Source: Pestalotiopsis fici W106-1 (Eukaryota > Ascomycota > Sordariomycetes > Amphisphaeriales > Sporocadaceae). From it: a stretch of 64,000 nt of DNA. Position numbers and translations under genes: made by a program. The DNA lies in NCBI RefSeq assembly GCF_000516985.1, contig NW_006917095.1, forward strand, positions 438,157 through 502,156. The letters run 5' to 3'. Position 1 is the first letter of the stretch; each line of letters opens with the position of its first letter. The notes under the pieces were generated by a model. The model was not told the origin of the DNA. It did not search any database and saw only the letters and a program-made list of their open reading frames with translations. Positions 10,473 to 20,164 of the stretch are shown piece by piece.

Positions 10473-11327
10473 ATGGATAAAGACAAGAAGAACTATCCAA
10501 TGGACTGCGAAGTACAGAGAAGCGAGGAGCCGTGGGCCGAAATGAGTCGAATGACTGAGCGCCGCAAAATCGAAAAGAAGCGGCTACACTGGCGAGGGTG
10601 GTTTCGAAGCAAGTTGCAGGGTGGGCGCAAAACGACGACCAAAGCGACCGAAACAAACTTTCAGTGTCCTCCCGACGTCGATTCTTTAGCAGCAATGCCG
10701 TTGGATCAGAGCTTGGCAATAAGTCGCGCGCCACGGCAACAAGACACGCGAGATGACCTCGGGCCCCCTCCGTACCATGGTGTCGACGCACACACTCTGC
10801 TCTATTCCGGCGTGTATCTGAAAGACATTCTGGAAATTGACCGATATGTGCAACAGACTGTCGCGAATACTGTTAGAGAGAAAATACACGCTAACTTCTG
10901 GGGACATGACGCCCAAACCATGATGATGATCATGGACGCTATTCAAGAAGGGTGTACATCTGTCGCCGTTACCATATGCCGCGTTGACGTGCAAATAGAG
11001 CCAGCCAAAGTCAACGCATTCGTCAACGAAGGCTGCCGCAAAGTAGCCAAGGCAATTATCGAGGCCGCCTACGCCGTAGCCCCCGCGGGACGAGGAAATC
11101 ATCCAGCTATTGCAGCTTCTTATGCCGCCAAGATCATCAGGGAGGCCGCAGACCACTTCTTCCGCTACAAAAAGTCCTGGCGGCCATACTTGGCCAAAAT
11201 GCAGCTGATGTCTACGGCTTATAGCGTGGGCGCTACCCTCTGCTGGAATCACACCAATCGCAAGTCTATACTCGACCACCCTGTCGCCTTCCCGGCATAC
11301 CAGGAGTTTCTCGAATCTCCCCTCTAA
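10473..11327 (+). CDS. Uncharacterised protein, 284 residues
   Basis: An intact single-exon frame of 284 residues that I do not recognise. The first 70 residues are strongly charged and basic, with RRKIEKKRLHWRGWFRSK. The rest is predicted by eye to be mostly helical: DIDRYVQQT-like, MMMIMDAIQEGC and IIEAAYAVAPAG blocks, ending in YQEFLESPL. No signal peptide or transmembrane segment is evident. The antisense strand is also open for nearly 200 codons but shows no domain. The start is the first ATG; the frame extends 18 bases upstream only to a TTG. The gene is followed about 540 bases later by the NLR-like gene on the same strand, which may be coincidence. Confidence 0.6.
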   Translation: MDKDKKNYPMDCEVQRSEEPWAEMSRMTERRKIEKKRLHWRGWFRSKLQGGRKTTTKATETNFQCPPDVDSLAAMPLDQSLAISRAPRQQDTRDDLGPPPYHGVDAHTLLYSGVYLKDILEIDRYVQQTVANTVREKIHANFWGHDAQTMMMIMDAIQEGCTSVAVTICRVDVQIEPAKVNAFVNEGCRKVAKAIIEAAYAVAPAGRGNHPAIAASYAAKIIREAADHFFRYKKSWRPYLAKMQLMSTAYSVGATLCWNHTNRKSILDHPVAFPAYQEFLESPL

Positions 11328-11870
11328 AGGTCAGATCCGTTTGGGCCATGCATTGCCTAGAGACCCTGGCATGTGCCCGTCTAGACATTCGATTCCTTTT
11401 TTCAAGTTCGTCCCGTTTTTAAGAATTGTCACTCGTGAACTCCTTCTAGCTTTGTGCTATGTATTTCGAAACTTCTACCCGGTGGCACTCACGTGTGTCG
11501 GCTTTCTCCTTCTTCTTTTTTCATATTCTTCCTTTCAGCAGCTACCGTCGGGGCTACTAGTACCGGCGGGACAGGCTGGGGTTTCAGCTCCAGCATCGGT
11601 ACGCTCCCAAAAAGCAGCAATCAATCATATGTTATGACAGGGGTTCGTGATTGGTGTACAATTTGCGGGGTCATATTTCTACCTTTCAGCCCTACCACGG
11701 TTCAGCTGAGCCCCTACATCGAGGCTGTTCGTTCTCGTAAGCTTTCGCCAGCAAGTTGCGCTGGAAACAAAAGATAACTTCGCCTGAAAGGACCAGACAT
11801 CTCCCTGGCTCCACCTTGTGTCCCTGGCAATGAACTAGCTGGGCGAGCGGATGGAACCCTTGCTGCCACG
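11328..11870. promoter_or_regulatory. Leader and promoter of the NLR-like gene
   Basis: About 540 bases with a TTCTTCTTTTTTCATATTCTT pyrimidine stretch near 11510. Short frames occur but none resembles a HeLo, prion-forming or lipase partner gene of the sort that can sit beside fungal NLR genes. Confidence 0.4.
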
Positions 11871-14849
11871 ATGCGTCTGCTGCAGCTCCGCGATGGCGAG
11901 CTTACTCTAAGCAATCATCCGAACGAGGCAGTGCCGGAATATGCCATCCTCTCACATACCTGGGGGCTCGATGACGAGGAGGTCACTTTCCAAGACTTGA
12001 TGCAGAAGCAAGGTAAAGACAAGATTGGGTACAAGAAGCTCATGTTTTGCGGACAACAAGCGAAGCGTGATGGTCTCGATTATTTCTGGGTCGACACTTG
12101 CTGTATCGACAAGGCGAACCATACTGAGCTCTCGAGGGCCATCAATTCCATGTTTCGCTGGTATCATAACGCCGTGCACTGCTACGTGTTCCTTTCAGAT
12201 GTATCGACACAACCAAGTGGCTCGTCGGCCTCGTGGGAACCTCAGTTCCGGCGAAGCAAGTGGTATCAGAGGGGTTGGACGCTGCAAGAACTTTTGGCTC
12301 CTACCTCGGTCAAATTCTACTCAGTCGAAGGAGATTTCCTCGGCGACAAGTCCGGCATGGTGGATGTGATCCATGATATCACAAAGATCAAAGTGACTGC
12401 GCTACGTGGAGCCTCTCTTGCCCAATTCCCGATCCATGAACGCATGAACTGGTCGCGGCGGCGGCAAACAAAAGAAGAAGAGGACATTGCCTACTGTCTC
12501 TTTGGAATTTTCGATGTATTCATGCCACTCATATACGGAGAAGGGGAACAGAACGCAATGAGCCGACTAGAAGAGGCAATTGAGAAGCGCACAGGCAGTT
12601 CACGGAAGCCAGATCCACCGGGTAAGCATTCTGAATCGAAGGTCTTGGCTATGGCTAATCGCACACTTAAAGTGCAAAGCCCAGCGTCTCATCTCATACT
12701 CCCATTTGGACAAAATGAGGATTTTGTTGGGCGAGAAGAGATTCTCTCCCAGCTGGTGGACAGGATACTTCCTAGTGCGCGCAAGACCGATTGTCAAAGA
12801 ACGGTTCTAGAAGGCCTTGGCGGCGTCGGCAAGACGCAAATCGCCCTCGAAGCTGCATATCGTGTCCACGAACAAGACCCAAAATGTTCCGTCTTTTGGG
12901 TCCCTGCTATTTCCATGGTGACCTTTGAGAACGCCTACAGAGAGGTTGGCCGAGCACTTGGTATACCGGGTCTCGAGGATAGTCAGACAGGCGTCAAGAC
13001 ACGAGTCAAATTGGCCCTCGAACAGAGCACCTATGAATGGCTCCTGATTATTGATAATGTTGACGACATTGCATTGTTGACACATGGCGGCTTGCAAGAA
13101 TATCTGCCCTTCCACCGCAATGGCTCCATCTTCTTTACAACACGCAATCATGAAGTCGCCGTCCAGCTCGACGTCCCTTCGAAGCACATACATGCGATCG
13201 GAGAGATGAATGAAACCGAAGCACTCATGCTACTGCAAAACAATCTCAAGCCTCGACAATATCAGGACTGCCCTGAAGCCACGAGAGAACTCGTCCAGAA
13301 CTTGGTGTATTTGCCACTGGCCATCAAACAGGCGTCCGCCTATTTATCAAAGACCGGGGAGACCACAAAGGCGTACTTGGAGTATTGTCTTTCATCTGAC
13401 GAGACTCAAGTTGAGCTTCTCAATGTTGCATTTGAAGATCGATGGCGTTACTCGAAGAACGCAAATCCCATCACCACGACATGGCTTATATCATTCCAGC
13501 ACCTGGAGCAAACATATCCACTGGCTGTTGACTACCTGAAATTCATTTGCTTCTTGGCTGAAACGAACATCCCGATATCTCTACTACCGCCAGGAAGCAA
13601 TAAAAAAGAAGAGGCAGAGGCTATTGGGATCCTGGAAGGTTACGCGTTTATAAGCATGCGCGATCAAGCTCAGTCGTTTGATATCCATCGCTTGGTGCGC
13701 TTAGCGACTCGAAACTGGACAAAGGTCGAATGGGAGATGCGATGTACGAAAGCAATGCAGCGCCTGCACCTGATTTATCCTTGGCCAGAGCACGAGAATC
13801 GGCAGGTTTGGATGAACTACCTACCTCATGCCCAAACGATTCTCATCGAGCATGACAAGTGTACGGACCAATTAGCCATCGCACGCCTTGCTCACCTTGT
13901 CGGGAAGAGCTACATGGACCTTTCAAAGTACAGAGAATCGGAAAAGATGTTTCGACATGCCGTTGAACTATATTCATCTATGGAAGACCATACCCTTAAT
14001 TCACTTAATTCGATGAACTGGCTAGCGAATACGTTCGTGTTACAGGGGAAACTTCAAGACGCAGAAGACATCTACCGCGAATTACTCGATACCAAGGAGG
14101 TACCGCAAAGTTTGCGCATTAGTCTTCTCAATAATCTTGCCTCGGCGTTTCAAGAAAAGGGTAAATACCAAGAAGCATTGGAAATGTATCAACAGGCGTT
14201 GATGATGGGATTGTTTGAGTCAGGCCCGGACGATCCAGAAGTACTCAGGACCATGGCTAACATTGCCGAGAACTTTTCTTATCAAGGTGATCATTGGGGA
14301 GCAGAGGAGCGTTTTCGTCATCTCCTGGGGCGAAGAACAGAAGTGCTTGGCTCTGGGCATCCAGAGACACTTGACACCTTGTGCGCCTTGGGTGTGCAGC
14401 TTGACCGACTAGACAAGTTGGATGAGGCCGAGGAAATGCTGCGAGATTGTGTCCAGGGATGCATCTTGGTTCTGGGTCCAGAACATGCCCAAACAGTGGT
14501 CAGCTCCACTTGTCTTGGAGATGTGCTGCGCTTGCAGGACAGAGACGACGAGGCCGAAGAGATACTCCGCCAAACATTGAACATTTCAAAAACTGCGCTT
14601 GGCCCTAGGAGTCCACGGACACTGAAGACCATGGTTAGCCTCGCGCTTGTGCTCAATTGTCAAGGGCAATTTGAGGAGGCAGAGGCGTTACTTCGAGAAG
14701 CATTTGAGCTGAGGAAAGTGGTGCTTGGTGAAGAGCACCCACAAACATTGGAGGCAGAAGAGTTTCTTCGGCTAATCACAAATCCCCAAACCAAAGCTGA
14801 TGGGGGTTCTGACTCTGAAGATTCTGACAATGGCGGCGTTGTACTATAG
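11871..14849 (+). CDS. HET-NB-ARC-TPR protein (fungal NLR-like)
   Basis: A single-exon protein of 992 residues with three modules. An N-terminal HET domain (about 20-150) carries all three landmark blocks: YAILSHTWG, WVDTCCIDK and RGWTLQELLAP. An NB-ARC nucleotide switch follows, with VGREE before it, P-loop GLGGVGKT near 315-322, a Walker B-like LLIIDNVDD near 391-399, FFTTRN, and the YLPLAIKQAS (GLPL-like) block. The last 350 residues are TPR repeats of the 42-residue, kinesin-light-chain type, with recurring LGxxHPxTL and EAExxLR signatures. In fungi, this architecture defines NLR-like proteins; HET domains trigger cell death in heterokaryon incompatibility, and TPR sensors bind a trigger ligand. 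What this protein senses is unknown. The start MRLLQLR is typical of HET proteins. The acidic Ser-Asp tail (SDSEDSDNGG) is notable. Confidence 0.93.
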   Translation: MRLLQLRDGELTLSNHPNEAVPEYAILSHTWGLDDEEVTFQDLMQKQGKDKIGYKKLMFCGQQAKRDGLDYFWVDTCCIDKANHTELSRAINSMFRWYHNAVHCYVFLSDVSTQPSGSSASWEPQFRRSKWYQRGWTLQELLAPTSVKFYSVEGDFLGDKSGMVDVIHDITKIKVTALRGASLAQFPIHERMNWSRRRQTKEEEDIAYCLFGIFDVFMPLIYGEGEQNAMSRLEEAIEKRTGSSRKPDPPGKHSESKVLAMANRTLKVQSPASHLILPFGQNEDFVGREEILSQLVDRILPSARKTDCQRTVLEGLGGVGKTQIALEAAYRVHEQDPKCSVFWVPAISMVTFENAYREVGRALGIPGLEDSQTGVKTRVKLALEQSTYEWLLIIDNVDDIALLTHGGLQEYLPFHRNGSIFFTTRNHEVAVQLDVPSKHIHAIGEMNETEALMLLQNNLKPRQYQDCPEATRELVQNLVYLPLAIKQASAYLSKTGETTKAYLEYCLSSDETQVELLNVAFEDRWRYSKNANPITTTWLISFQHLEQTYPLAVDYLKFICFLAETNIPISLLPPGSNKKEEAEAIGILEGYAFISMRDQAQSFDIHRLVRLATRNWTKVEWEMRCTKAMQRLHLIYPWPEHENRQVWMNYLPHAQTILIEHDKCTDQLAIARLAHLVGKSYMDLSKYRESEKMFRHAVELYSSMEDHTLNSLNSMNWLANTFVLQGKLQDAEDIYRELLDTKEVPQSLRISLLNNLASAFQEKGKYQEALEMYQQALMMGLFESGPDDPEVLRTMANIAENFSYQGDHWGAEERFRHLLGRRTEVLGSGHPETLDTLCALGVQLDRLDKLDEAEEMLRDCVQGCILVLGPEHAQTVVSSTCLGDVLRLQDRDDEAEEILRQTLNISKTALGPRSPRTLKTMVSLALVLNCQGQFEEAEALLREAFELRKVVLGEEHPQTLEAEEFLRLITNPQTKADGGSDSEDSDNGGVVL

Positions 14850-15390
14850 ACAATGAATTTACTTTGGCAGAGTCTGCAGGGCTTGCATTTGGGAATACAC
14901 TGAACGATGCCTAAAATCTCTTGCTGCTAGGTTGTATCTACGCCGGACGTTTCTATGGATTCATGGTACATTGATTCCACGGCCCCAGCCAACGAGATCA
15001 CACTTGTGAATATGGTGGTCGAGTCGTGGTACGATATCTGCTCGGACCAGGAGAGGCGCCCTGGCAATAGAGTAAAGCATCAAACTCGGGGGCCGTCATG
15101 GCCGCAAAATAGTATTGGCTCATTATTTCAGATGAATTAGACTCACCATGTTGGCTCCCGCAACATGCCTGTCGATCAAAGCAACCCTCGTTTCGTTACA
15201 GGCAATGTTTCAGCCCAGTGCGCGCACAGGCACTTGGTCTCTAGTATGAAGCCTGGGCACCAACAGCACGACTTTGGACGAATCAGGAAAGAATCTGTAT
15301 AAGTTCTGTGATAATCTCTTGAGAATCAATTCACTGATTGATTTCATTTCGTATGAAAGTCTCTTGCTACGCAGATCTACAAATTTGAAA
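14850..15390. other. Intergenic spacer
   Basis: About 540 bases between two plus-strand genes. The frame of the next gene is open upstream to 15274 without an ATG. No other feature is supported. Confidence 0.4.
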
Positions 15391-16068
15391 ATGCCAGAAA
15401 AGACCGAGTCGCAGCCCTTTCTATACTCGGACGATCCGACGCCAAGAGAATCACCAAGTATCGTAGATGGTCCATTTCTAGCACCACAACGACAGCATAG
15501 ACTAGTCACACATTTCGGCGTGGCAGTGGGCACATCTCTCCTATGGATTCTAGTCCTCTTCTTTTGCCGCGCCACGTCTACGCCATCAAGTACCCCCGCC
15601 ACCCATGACATGACATGGCCTCGGCACAACATCACCAGCGGCGCGCGCCTCCTCCAGTGCGGCAGCTCGCCCCAGGAGGCGCGCGACAGGGGCTGCAAAT
15701 ACGACATCCTGCTCAACAACTGGGTGCCGGCGCCCTGCTTTGACCAGGAGTGGATCGACGAGTACACCGACGACCTGTCGTGGGGCGCCTACGCCGACGT
15801 CGACATGACGCGCGAGCTGAGCGTCGAGGAAATGTCCGAGGCGGATCACTACTACACCTCGATCCGCGACCATGTCAACCACTGCGCCATCATGTGGAAG
15901 AAGCAGTTTTGGGTCTTGTACGAGGGCCGGTCCGCCTTTGATACCGTCATTTCCTCTCCCGGGCACACTGAACACTGTGCGTTGTATCTCATGGAGTCGG
16001 CCGAGGCTAATTTCACTGAGCCGACCAAGACGCAGATGGGGTTTGCTGGTTGTTGGGTACGAGATTGA
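15391..16068 (+). CDS. Single-pass membrane protein with two HxxHC motifs
   Basis: A 225-residue protein. It has a short polar N-terminus, one transmembrane helix (about residues 45-65, GVAVGTSLLWILVLFF) and a lumenal or outer domain of about 160 residues. The domain includes CGSSPQEARDRGCKYD, LLNNWVPAPCFDQEW, HVNHC and HTEHC. The two HxxHC motifs recall the UstYa/DUF3328 family, whose members help cyclise or oxidise fungal peptides. However, the spacing (HVNHC, then about 30 residues, then HTEHC) and the CxxDLLxxxWxPxxCF block belong to a related, widespread fungal family whose function I do not know. The start is the first ATG in the frame. No precursor-peptide gene with repeated cores is visible nearby, so a role in ribosomal-peptide synthesis is not supported. 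Confidence 0.75.
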   Translation: MPEKTESQPFLYSDDPTPRESPSIVDGPFLAPQRQHRLVTHFGVAVGTSLLWILVLFFCRATSTPSSTPATHDMTWPRHNITSGARLLQCGSSPQEARDRGCKYDILLNNWVPAPCFDQEWIDEYTDDLSWGAYADVDMTRELSVEEMSEADHYYTSIRDHVNHCAIMWKKQFWVLYEGRSAFDTVISSPGHTEHCALYLMESAEANFTEPTKTQMGFAGCWVRD

Positions 16069-16488
16069 GGATTGGAGGTGTCAAGATGATATTGGCGGAA
16101 TCGAGAGTCTCAACACTAAATATTTGATGCACTATCGGTATGGAGTCATAATTACGGAATAAAATCGTGAATTGTTTGTCATTTCATCTCTTTCTTTATT
16201 TGCCTTGAAATGAAATTCTTTTACACTTGCTATAATCAGCAGATCAGGACAATGCGATGAGCACCACTCAACAAACAATGATTATTGTCGCAGCACAAAG
16301 CTTAGTTCACAAAGCCTTTACAATCTGATTCTTTTATTTGAGAACTTTATGTTGGAAGAGTATCCTAGATCAATTTTCGCAAGAAATGTCAGTTCATTTT
16401 CACTTTTTCAATCAACATTACCAAGTTAATATGCCCAAAAAATATCGATAATCTCATACGGATTGGTCGGAATACCAGATATACACCT
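16069..16488. other. Convergent intergenic spacer
   Basis: An AT-rich 420-base spacer between a plus-strand and a minus-strand gene end. It probably contains only 3' untranslated sequences. Confidence 0.45.
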
Positions 16489-19050
16489 TTACCGTCTCCT
16501 TTCGTGACTGCGGTGGCTGTCGATAAAGTCACCCAGCGTCGTTGTCGCATGCGAGTCTTTCCTCCACGCCATATTGCTCGCCGAGTCAATGGGTCGAATC
16601 TCAGATGCGTCGTCGCCCCAGCCGCCTCTCCCCTGATCCGTCCTCGGCGAGCCGAGCCGGGACGTGGGTGGCGTGTCAGTGTCGGGACTGTAGGGATACA
16701 CATGGTCCCGACTTCGTGTGTCTCGGGCACTGCGCTCCTCGGCTTCACGGTTCAGCGCCGCGTATCCTTCATATCGCGGTCCCGTACTGTAAGTCGTGTT
16801 GCTCCTACTACCGCCCGATCTCGGGCGCACAGGTTCGTCGTCATATCGATTGCTGGCGGCCCTTCTGGCCCGCTCCTCTGCTTCACGATTCAGTGCGGCA
16901 TAGCCTTCGTATCGCGGGCGCCCATCATCATAGCCACCACCGCGGCTACTTCCTCCTCTAGAATGTGGACTCATGGGGCTCGTCATTTCAACGTCTCCAC
17001 CATCGTCCCTCTTGACGCGCTTGCTCTCCTTGCGGACAAAGGGGTTCGCCTCTACAGGAACCTCCTTAATTCTGCCCTTGTTCTGGCGCAGGTACTTTTT
17101 GTTCGTAATGGTCAGGTGCGAAGCAGCCACTGAATCGTCGTCGTGGAATAAGTACTTGCGTCGATCGGCCTTGGTCTGCGGCGGACGCGGAGGCGGGCGA
17201 CTAAAGGGTTCGGGATCGGGGCCTGAGGGCCGCTTTCGCCCATCATACTCGAAAGGGTCTTCCCTCGGACCACGAGACGATTGAGGCGAGAAAGCTTGGC
17301 TGCTCCCGCGATCAGGGTAGAGATCAGGGATGGAGGATAATCCGGGCACCGAAGAGTTGGTATCGATTGGCGGCAGATCTCGTCTGCTCCTCTGGTCATA
17401 TCGGTACTGAGATGGAATCTGCGGCATCGGTGGTGCTCCGGCCAGATTGACCGACTCAAAGGCATCTGCAGTCGTATACACAGAGGCATCTTCCCACTCG
17501 GACCGAGCGTCGGCTCCAGGGGAGTGTAGCACGGGCTCATCAATGTCCCTCTCTGGCTTCTGCCAGCCTTTACGCGCCGGCTGATACGACTCGACTCGCT
17601 GGTCCTTTCTGATGTCAAGTGCTTCTGGCAGAGCTGAGCGATTGGTTGCAAATGCCGGATGGATGCTTCCCGCGTCCAGGCTACTCAGATTGGTCTTTGT
17701 CGCATTGAATGCTTGCTGTTGGTACCAATTCTGGACCTTCAAGACACTGGCCGCTTCCTCGGCATAGTCCCTCTCGTCGTACTCATGCTGGTACGTCTCG
17801 TCCTCTTTGTCATCGTCATCGTCATCATCTTCCATACGCGCAAGATAGTCATTCGGCAACGGTGGAGGGACCTCGCCAGCGAAGCGATTGGCAAAGCCGT
17901 CGCGCTGTGATGCGGGCGCGCCCGGTCGCGCATTTGCCTGTCCTGCACGGTCCTGTAAGTCTATCCCGAGCCGTTGAAAGTCAGCAATGACTGAATCGGT
18001 ATACATACCTTCGTCATCAATGACAGTTCCGTCACGGTACACGCTACGAGCGTCAGAAACGTGGTGCAGCCCGGCCATGTTGCGTTGCAGAGCAGCAGAC
18101 TCGACATTCGTCCGTGGCAGACGAATATTGAAGCCGTGATCCTGTCCGCGCACCTGGACTATTTTCTTGCTGCCGTCCTTGTTGGTTCGTATCTCCTGAT
18201 AGGTGTCCCCGTTGGCTTTTCCCGCCGCCTTCTTTTTTTTCTTATAGTCCCTTTTGACTGACGGCCAGATCCGGATCAGCTCTGCGGAAATATCCCCGCC
18301 ACGACGACGAACTTCGTCTCTATCTGCCTTCTTCAAGTGTTCAATCCATAGTCTCACCAAGCGGTGCAAGTAGACTGGCTCTTCTCTTTTGGTCCCGTTC
18401 GACTTGGCGGCCCGGTTGAAATCCCTGACATGTTTTCTGCGCACTTTGAGCCAGCCATAAAGATCTGCCAAGATTTGACCATTGGCACCAATGGCGGCGA
18501 GAATACAAGCCTCGCAGTTACTCTCGATCCTGACGAAGCGGTCGTCATGGGGAGATGCTCCAAACATCTTTTGGAAAACTTCTCGGTCGACCCAAAATGC
18601 GTGGAGAGAGTCGATCCTGGTCAAGAAGGCAGAAACCGCCGGATTCTTCCCCGGACACTCTCGAAGAGCATCCATGTAGTCACCGCTCACCTCCTTGGTT
18701 ACAGCGAAGAAGATATTGCGAATGAGATAACAGTTCAAACGTTCGTGGGAGGGGCAGAGAACTGCACTGGGTGGTACTACTCTTCCTGTGTTCGGGATCG
18801 ATTCGGGTAAGTACTCTCCGAGCCTGTTTTCGAGCTTGCTGATTGACTCGAACCACTTGCGCTTAAGCTTGCCCGGGTTAAGCAGTACCTTTGGTAGAGC
18901 TTCAATCTTCTCTTCCTGGCGACTAAGCCAGCGGGCTGACGGGCGCGCAATGCCATAGTCAGGACGACGGCAGAGGACTCCAGCTAACTCTCTGCAGGCG
19001 TCCGGGCGCAGTTCGCGAAGTTGCACGACTGTCTTGTCAGATCCGAACAT
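16489..19050 (-). CDS. Large, mostly disordered fungal-specific protein
   Basis: A single-exon protein of 853 residues. The first 290 residues look folded and helical, with cysteines (DACRELAGVLCRRPDYG, ESNCEACILAAIGANGQILADLYGWLK). I recall this N-terminal region in uncharacterised Pezizomycotina proteins but know no function. A lysine-rich stretch (KKKKKAAGKA) and an acidic EDDDDDDDKEDE run follow. The C-terminal 450 residues are rich in Arg, Ser, Pro and Asp and probably disordered. They include a duplicated block RYEGYAALNREAEER separated by about 33 residues. ATG 19050 is the first ATG; eight codons upstream the frame opens from a TTG. No signal peptide is seen. The basic disordered tail would suit a scaffold or RNA/DNA-associated role, but this is guesswork. 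Confidence 0.75.
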   Translation of the reverse strand: MFGSDKTVVQLRELRPDACRELAGVLCRRPDYGIARPSARWLSRQEEKIEALPKVLLNPGKLKRKWFESISKLENRLGEYLPESIPNTGRVVPPSAVLCPSHERLNCYLIRNIFFAVTKEVSGDYMDALRECPGKNPAVSAFLTRIDSLHAFWVDREVFQKMFGASPHDDRFVRIESNCEACILAAIGANGQILADLYGWLKVRRKHVRDFNRAAKSNGTKREEPVYLHRLVRLWIEHLKKADRDEVRRRGGDISAELIRIWPSVKRDYKKKKKAAGKANGDTYQEIRTNKDGSKKIVQVRGQDHGFNIRLPRTNVESAALQRNMAGLHHVSDARSVYRDGTVIDDEGMYTDSVIADFQRLGIDLQDRAGQANARPGAPASQRDGFANRFAGEVPPPLPNDYLARMEDDDDDDDKEDETYQHEYDERDYAEEAASVLKVQNWYQQQAFNATKTNLSSLDAGSIHPAFATNRSALPEALDIRKDQRVESYQPARKGWQKPERDIDEPVLHSPGADARSEWEDASVYTTADAFESVNLAGAPPMPQIPSQYRYDQRSRRDLPPIDTNSSVPGLSSIPDLYPDRGSSQAFSPQSSRGPREDPFEYDGRKRPSGPDPEPFSRPPPRPPQTKADRRKYLFHDDDSVAASHLTITNKKYLRQNKGRIKEVPVEANPFVRKESKRVKRDDGGDVEMTSPMSPHSRGGSSRGGGYDDGRPRYEGYAALNREAEERARRAASNRYDDEPVRPRSGGSRSNTTYSTGPRYEGYAALNREAEERSARDTRSRDHVYPYSPDTDTPPTSRLGSPRTDQGRGGWGDDASEIRPIDSASNMAWRKDSHATTTLGDFIDSHRSHERRR

Positions 19051-20164
19051 TGTCTCGACTGGCTGTGCCAGCAATAATTTTAGTTCGTGAGAGATGAAAG
19101 ATGATGTCTCGTCTTGAGTCGTATATTCACTGCCGGACCCGGCCCGGCACCTATTTATTTGACAAGGTTCAAAATTCCCGACTTTTGTTGAGTCTTAGAC
19201 ACAGTAGTCAGATCCAACCTGAGGGAGTCACTTTCTGTTAAAAAAGAATTGGGGGATTATAAATATGCCCACGGCAGGCAACTCGTGCCCATCGACTCGG
19301 TACAACAAGAAACTTCTGGTCAAAGAAACATTAGCCTTGACAGAGTTCATGAAGCTGCAACCGTTGGTGTCAGTTTCTTTGTCATTCCACGTTTGGCAAC
19401 GGGATTCGACAGTCGTGCTACGACAAGGCCATTGTTGTAGGTCATATAAGTATGCTATCCTACAAGTCAGGTTTCTGCCAAAGCCGAAAGATACAGCATG
19501 TAGAACTAACCGCTTGTGATACAGGCCTCGGATCAGTCAGAGACATTGACCGAGAGACAACACATTGACCAACCATTGTAGACCACGACCTGTATTTCAC
19601 CAATCCGGGAAGAGTAGCCATATCTGAGCTGAGCGAACAATATAGTGCAATAGTGTATTGGCGTTACTCGGGGATTGCCATGGTCTCTGGTTCAAGTTCT
19701 CAATAATACTATATACCAAAGGACATTCGTTAGTACTCAAGTTGGTGCAGTCCTGAGTTTTCAACCTGATTTTGTTCTATGTCAAAGGATTACTGCTCGC
19801 AATTAGAACAGGTAAGAGAGCCGAACACGAAACCAAGTGTGAGAGATATCCGCCTGGTCATTACCTAGCGCCTGTCCATTTATAGACAAATATCCCCCCA
19901 TTTGTTTATGCCTTGTCATGGTATGATTTGTTTGTATGTATTATAACCTCAACCCTCCTATCCGAATATACACATGCGCCGTGGTATCAATGCAAAAGTG
20001 GTGAATGATTTGAGTGCAGTGCTGTCCAGCATTTTCTACCCCAAATTTGCATCCAATATGGATGTACCGAAGTTCTCATGGCTTGCTGAAATATCCCTCA
20101 ATCAGCTAGAGTGTTGGCGTAGTTGCCCATCGTATGTGATGTATGTCTGAAGAGGGTGTGTGCT
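19051..20164. promoter_or_regulatory. Promoter of the 853-residue gene and 3' end of the kinase gene
   Basis: About 1.1 kb between two minus-strand genes. Short frames only; no RNA gene found. GGCACCTATTTATTTGAC around 19150 is a TATA-like AT stretch upstream of the 853-residue gene. Confidence 0.4.
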
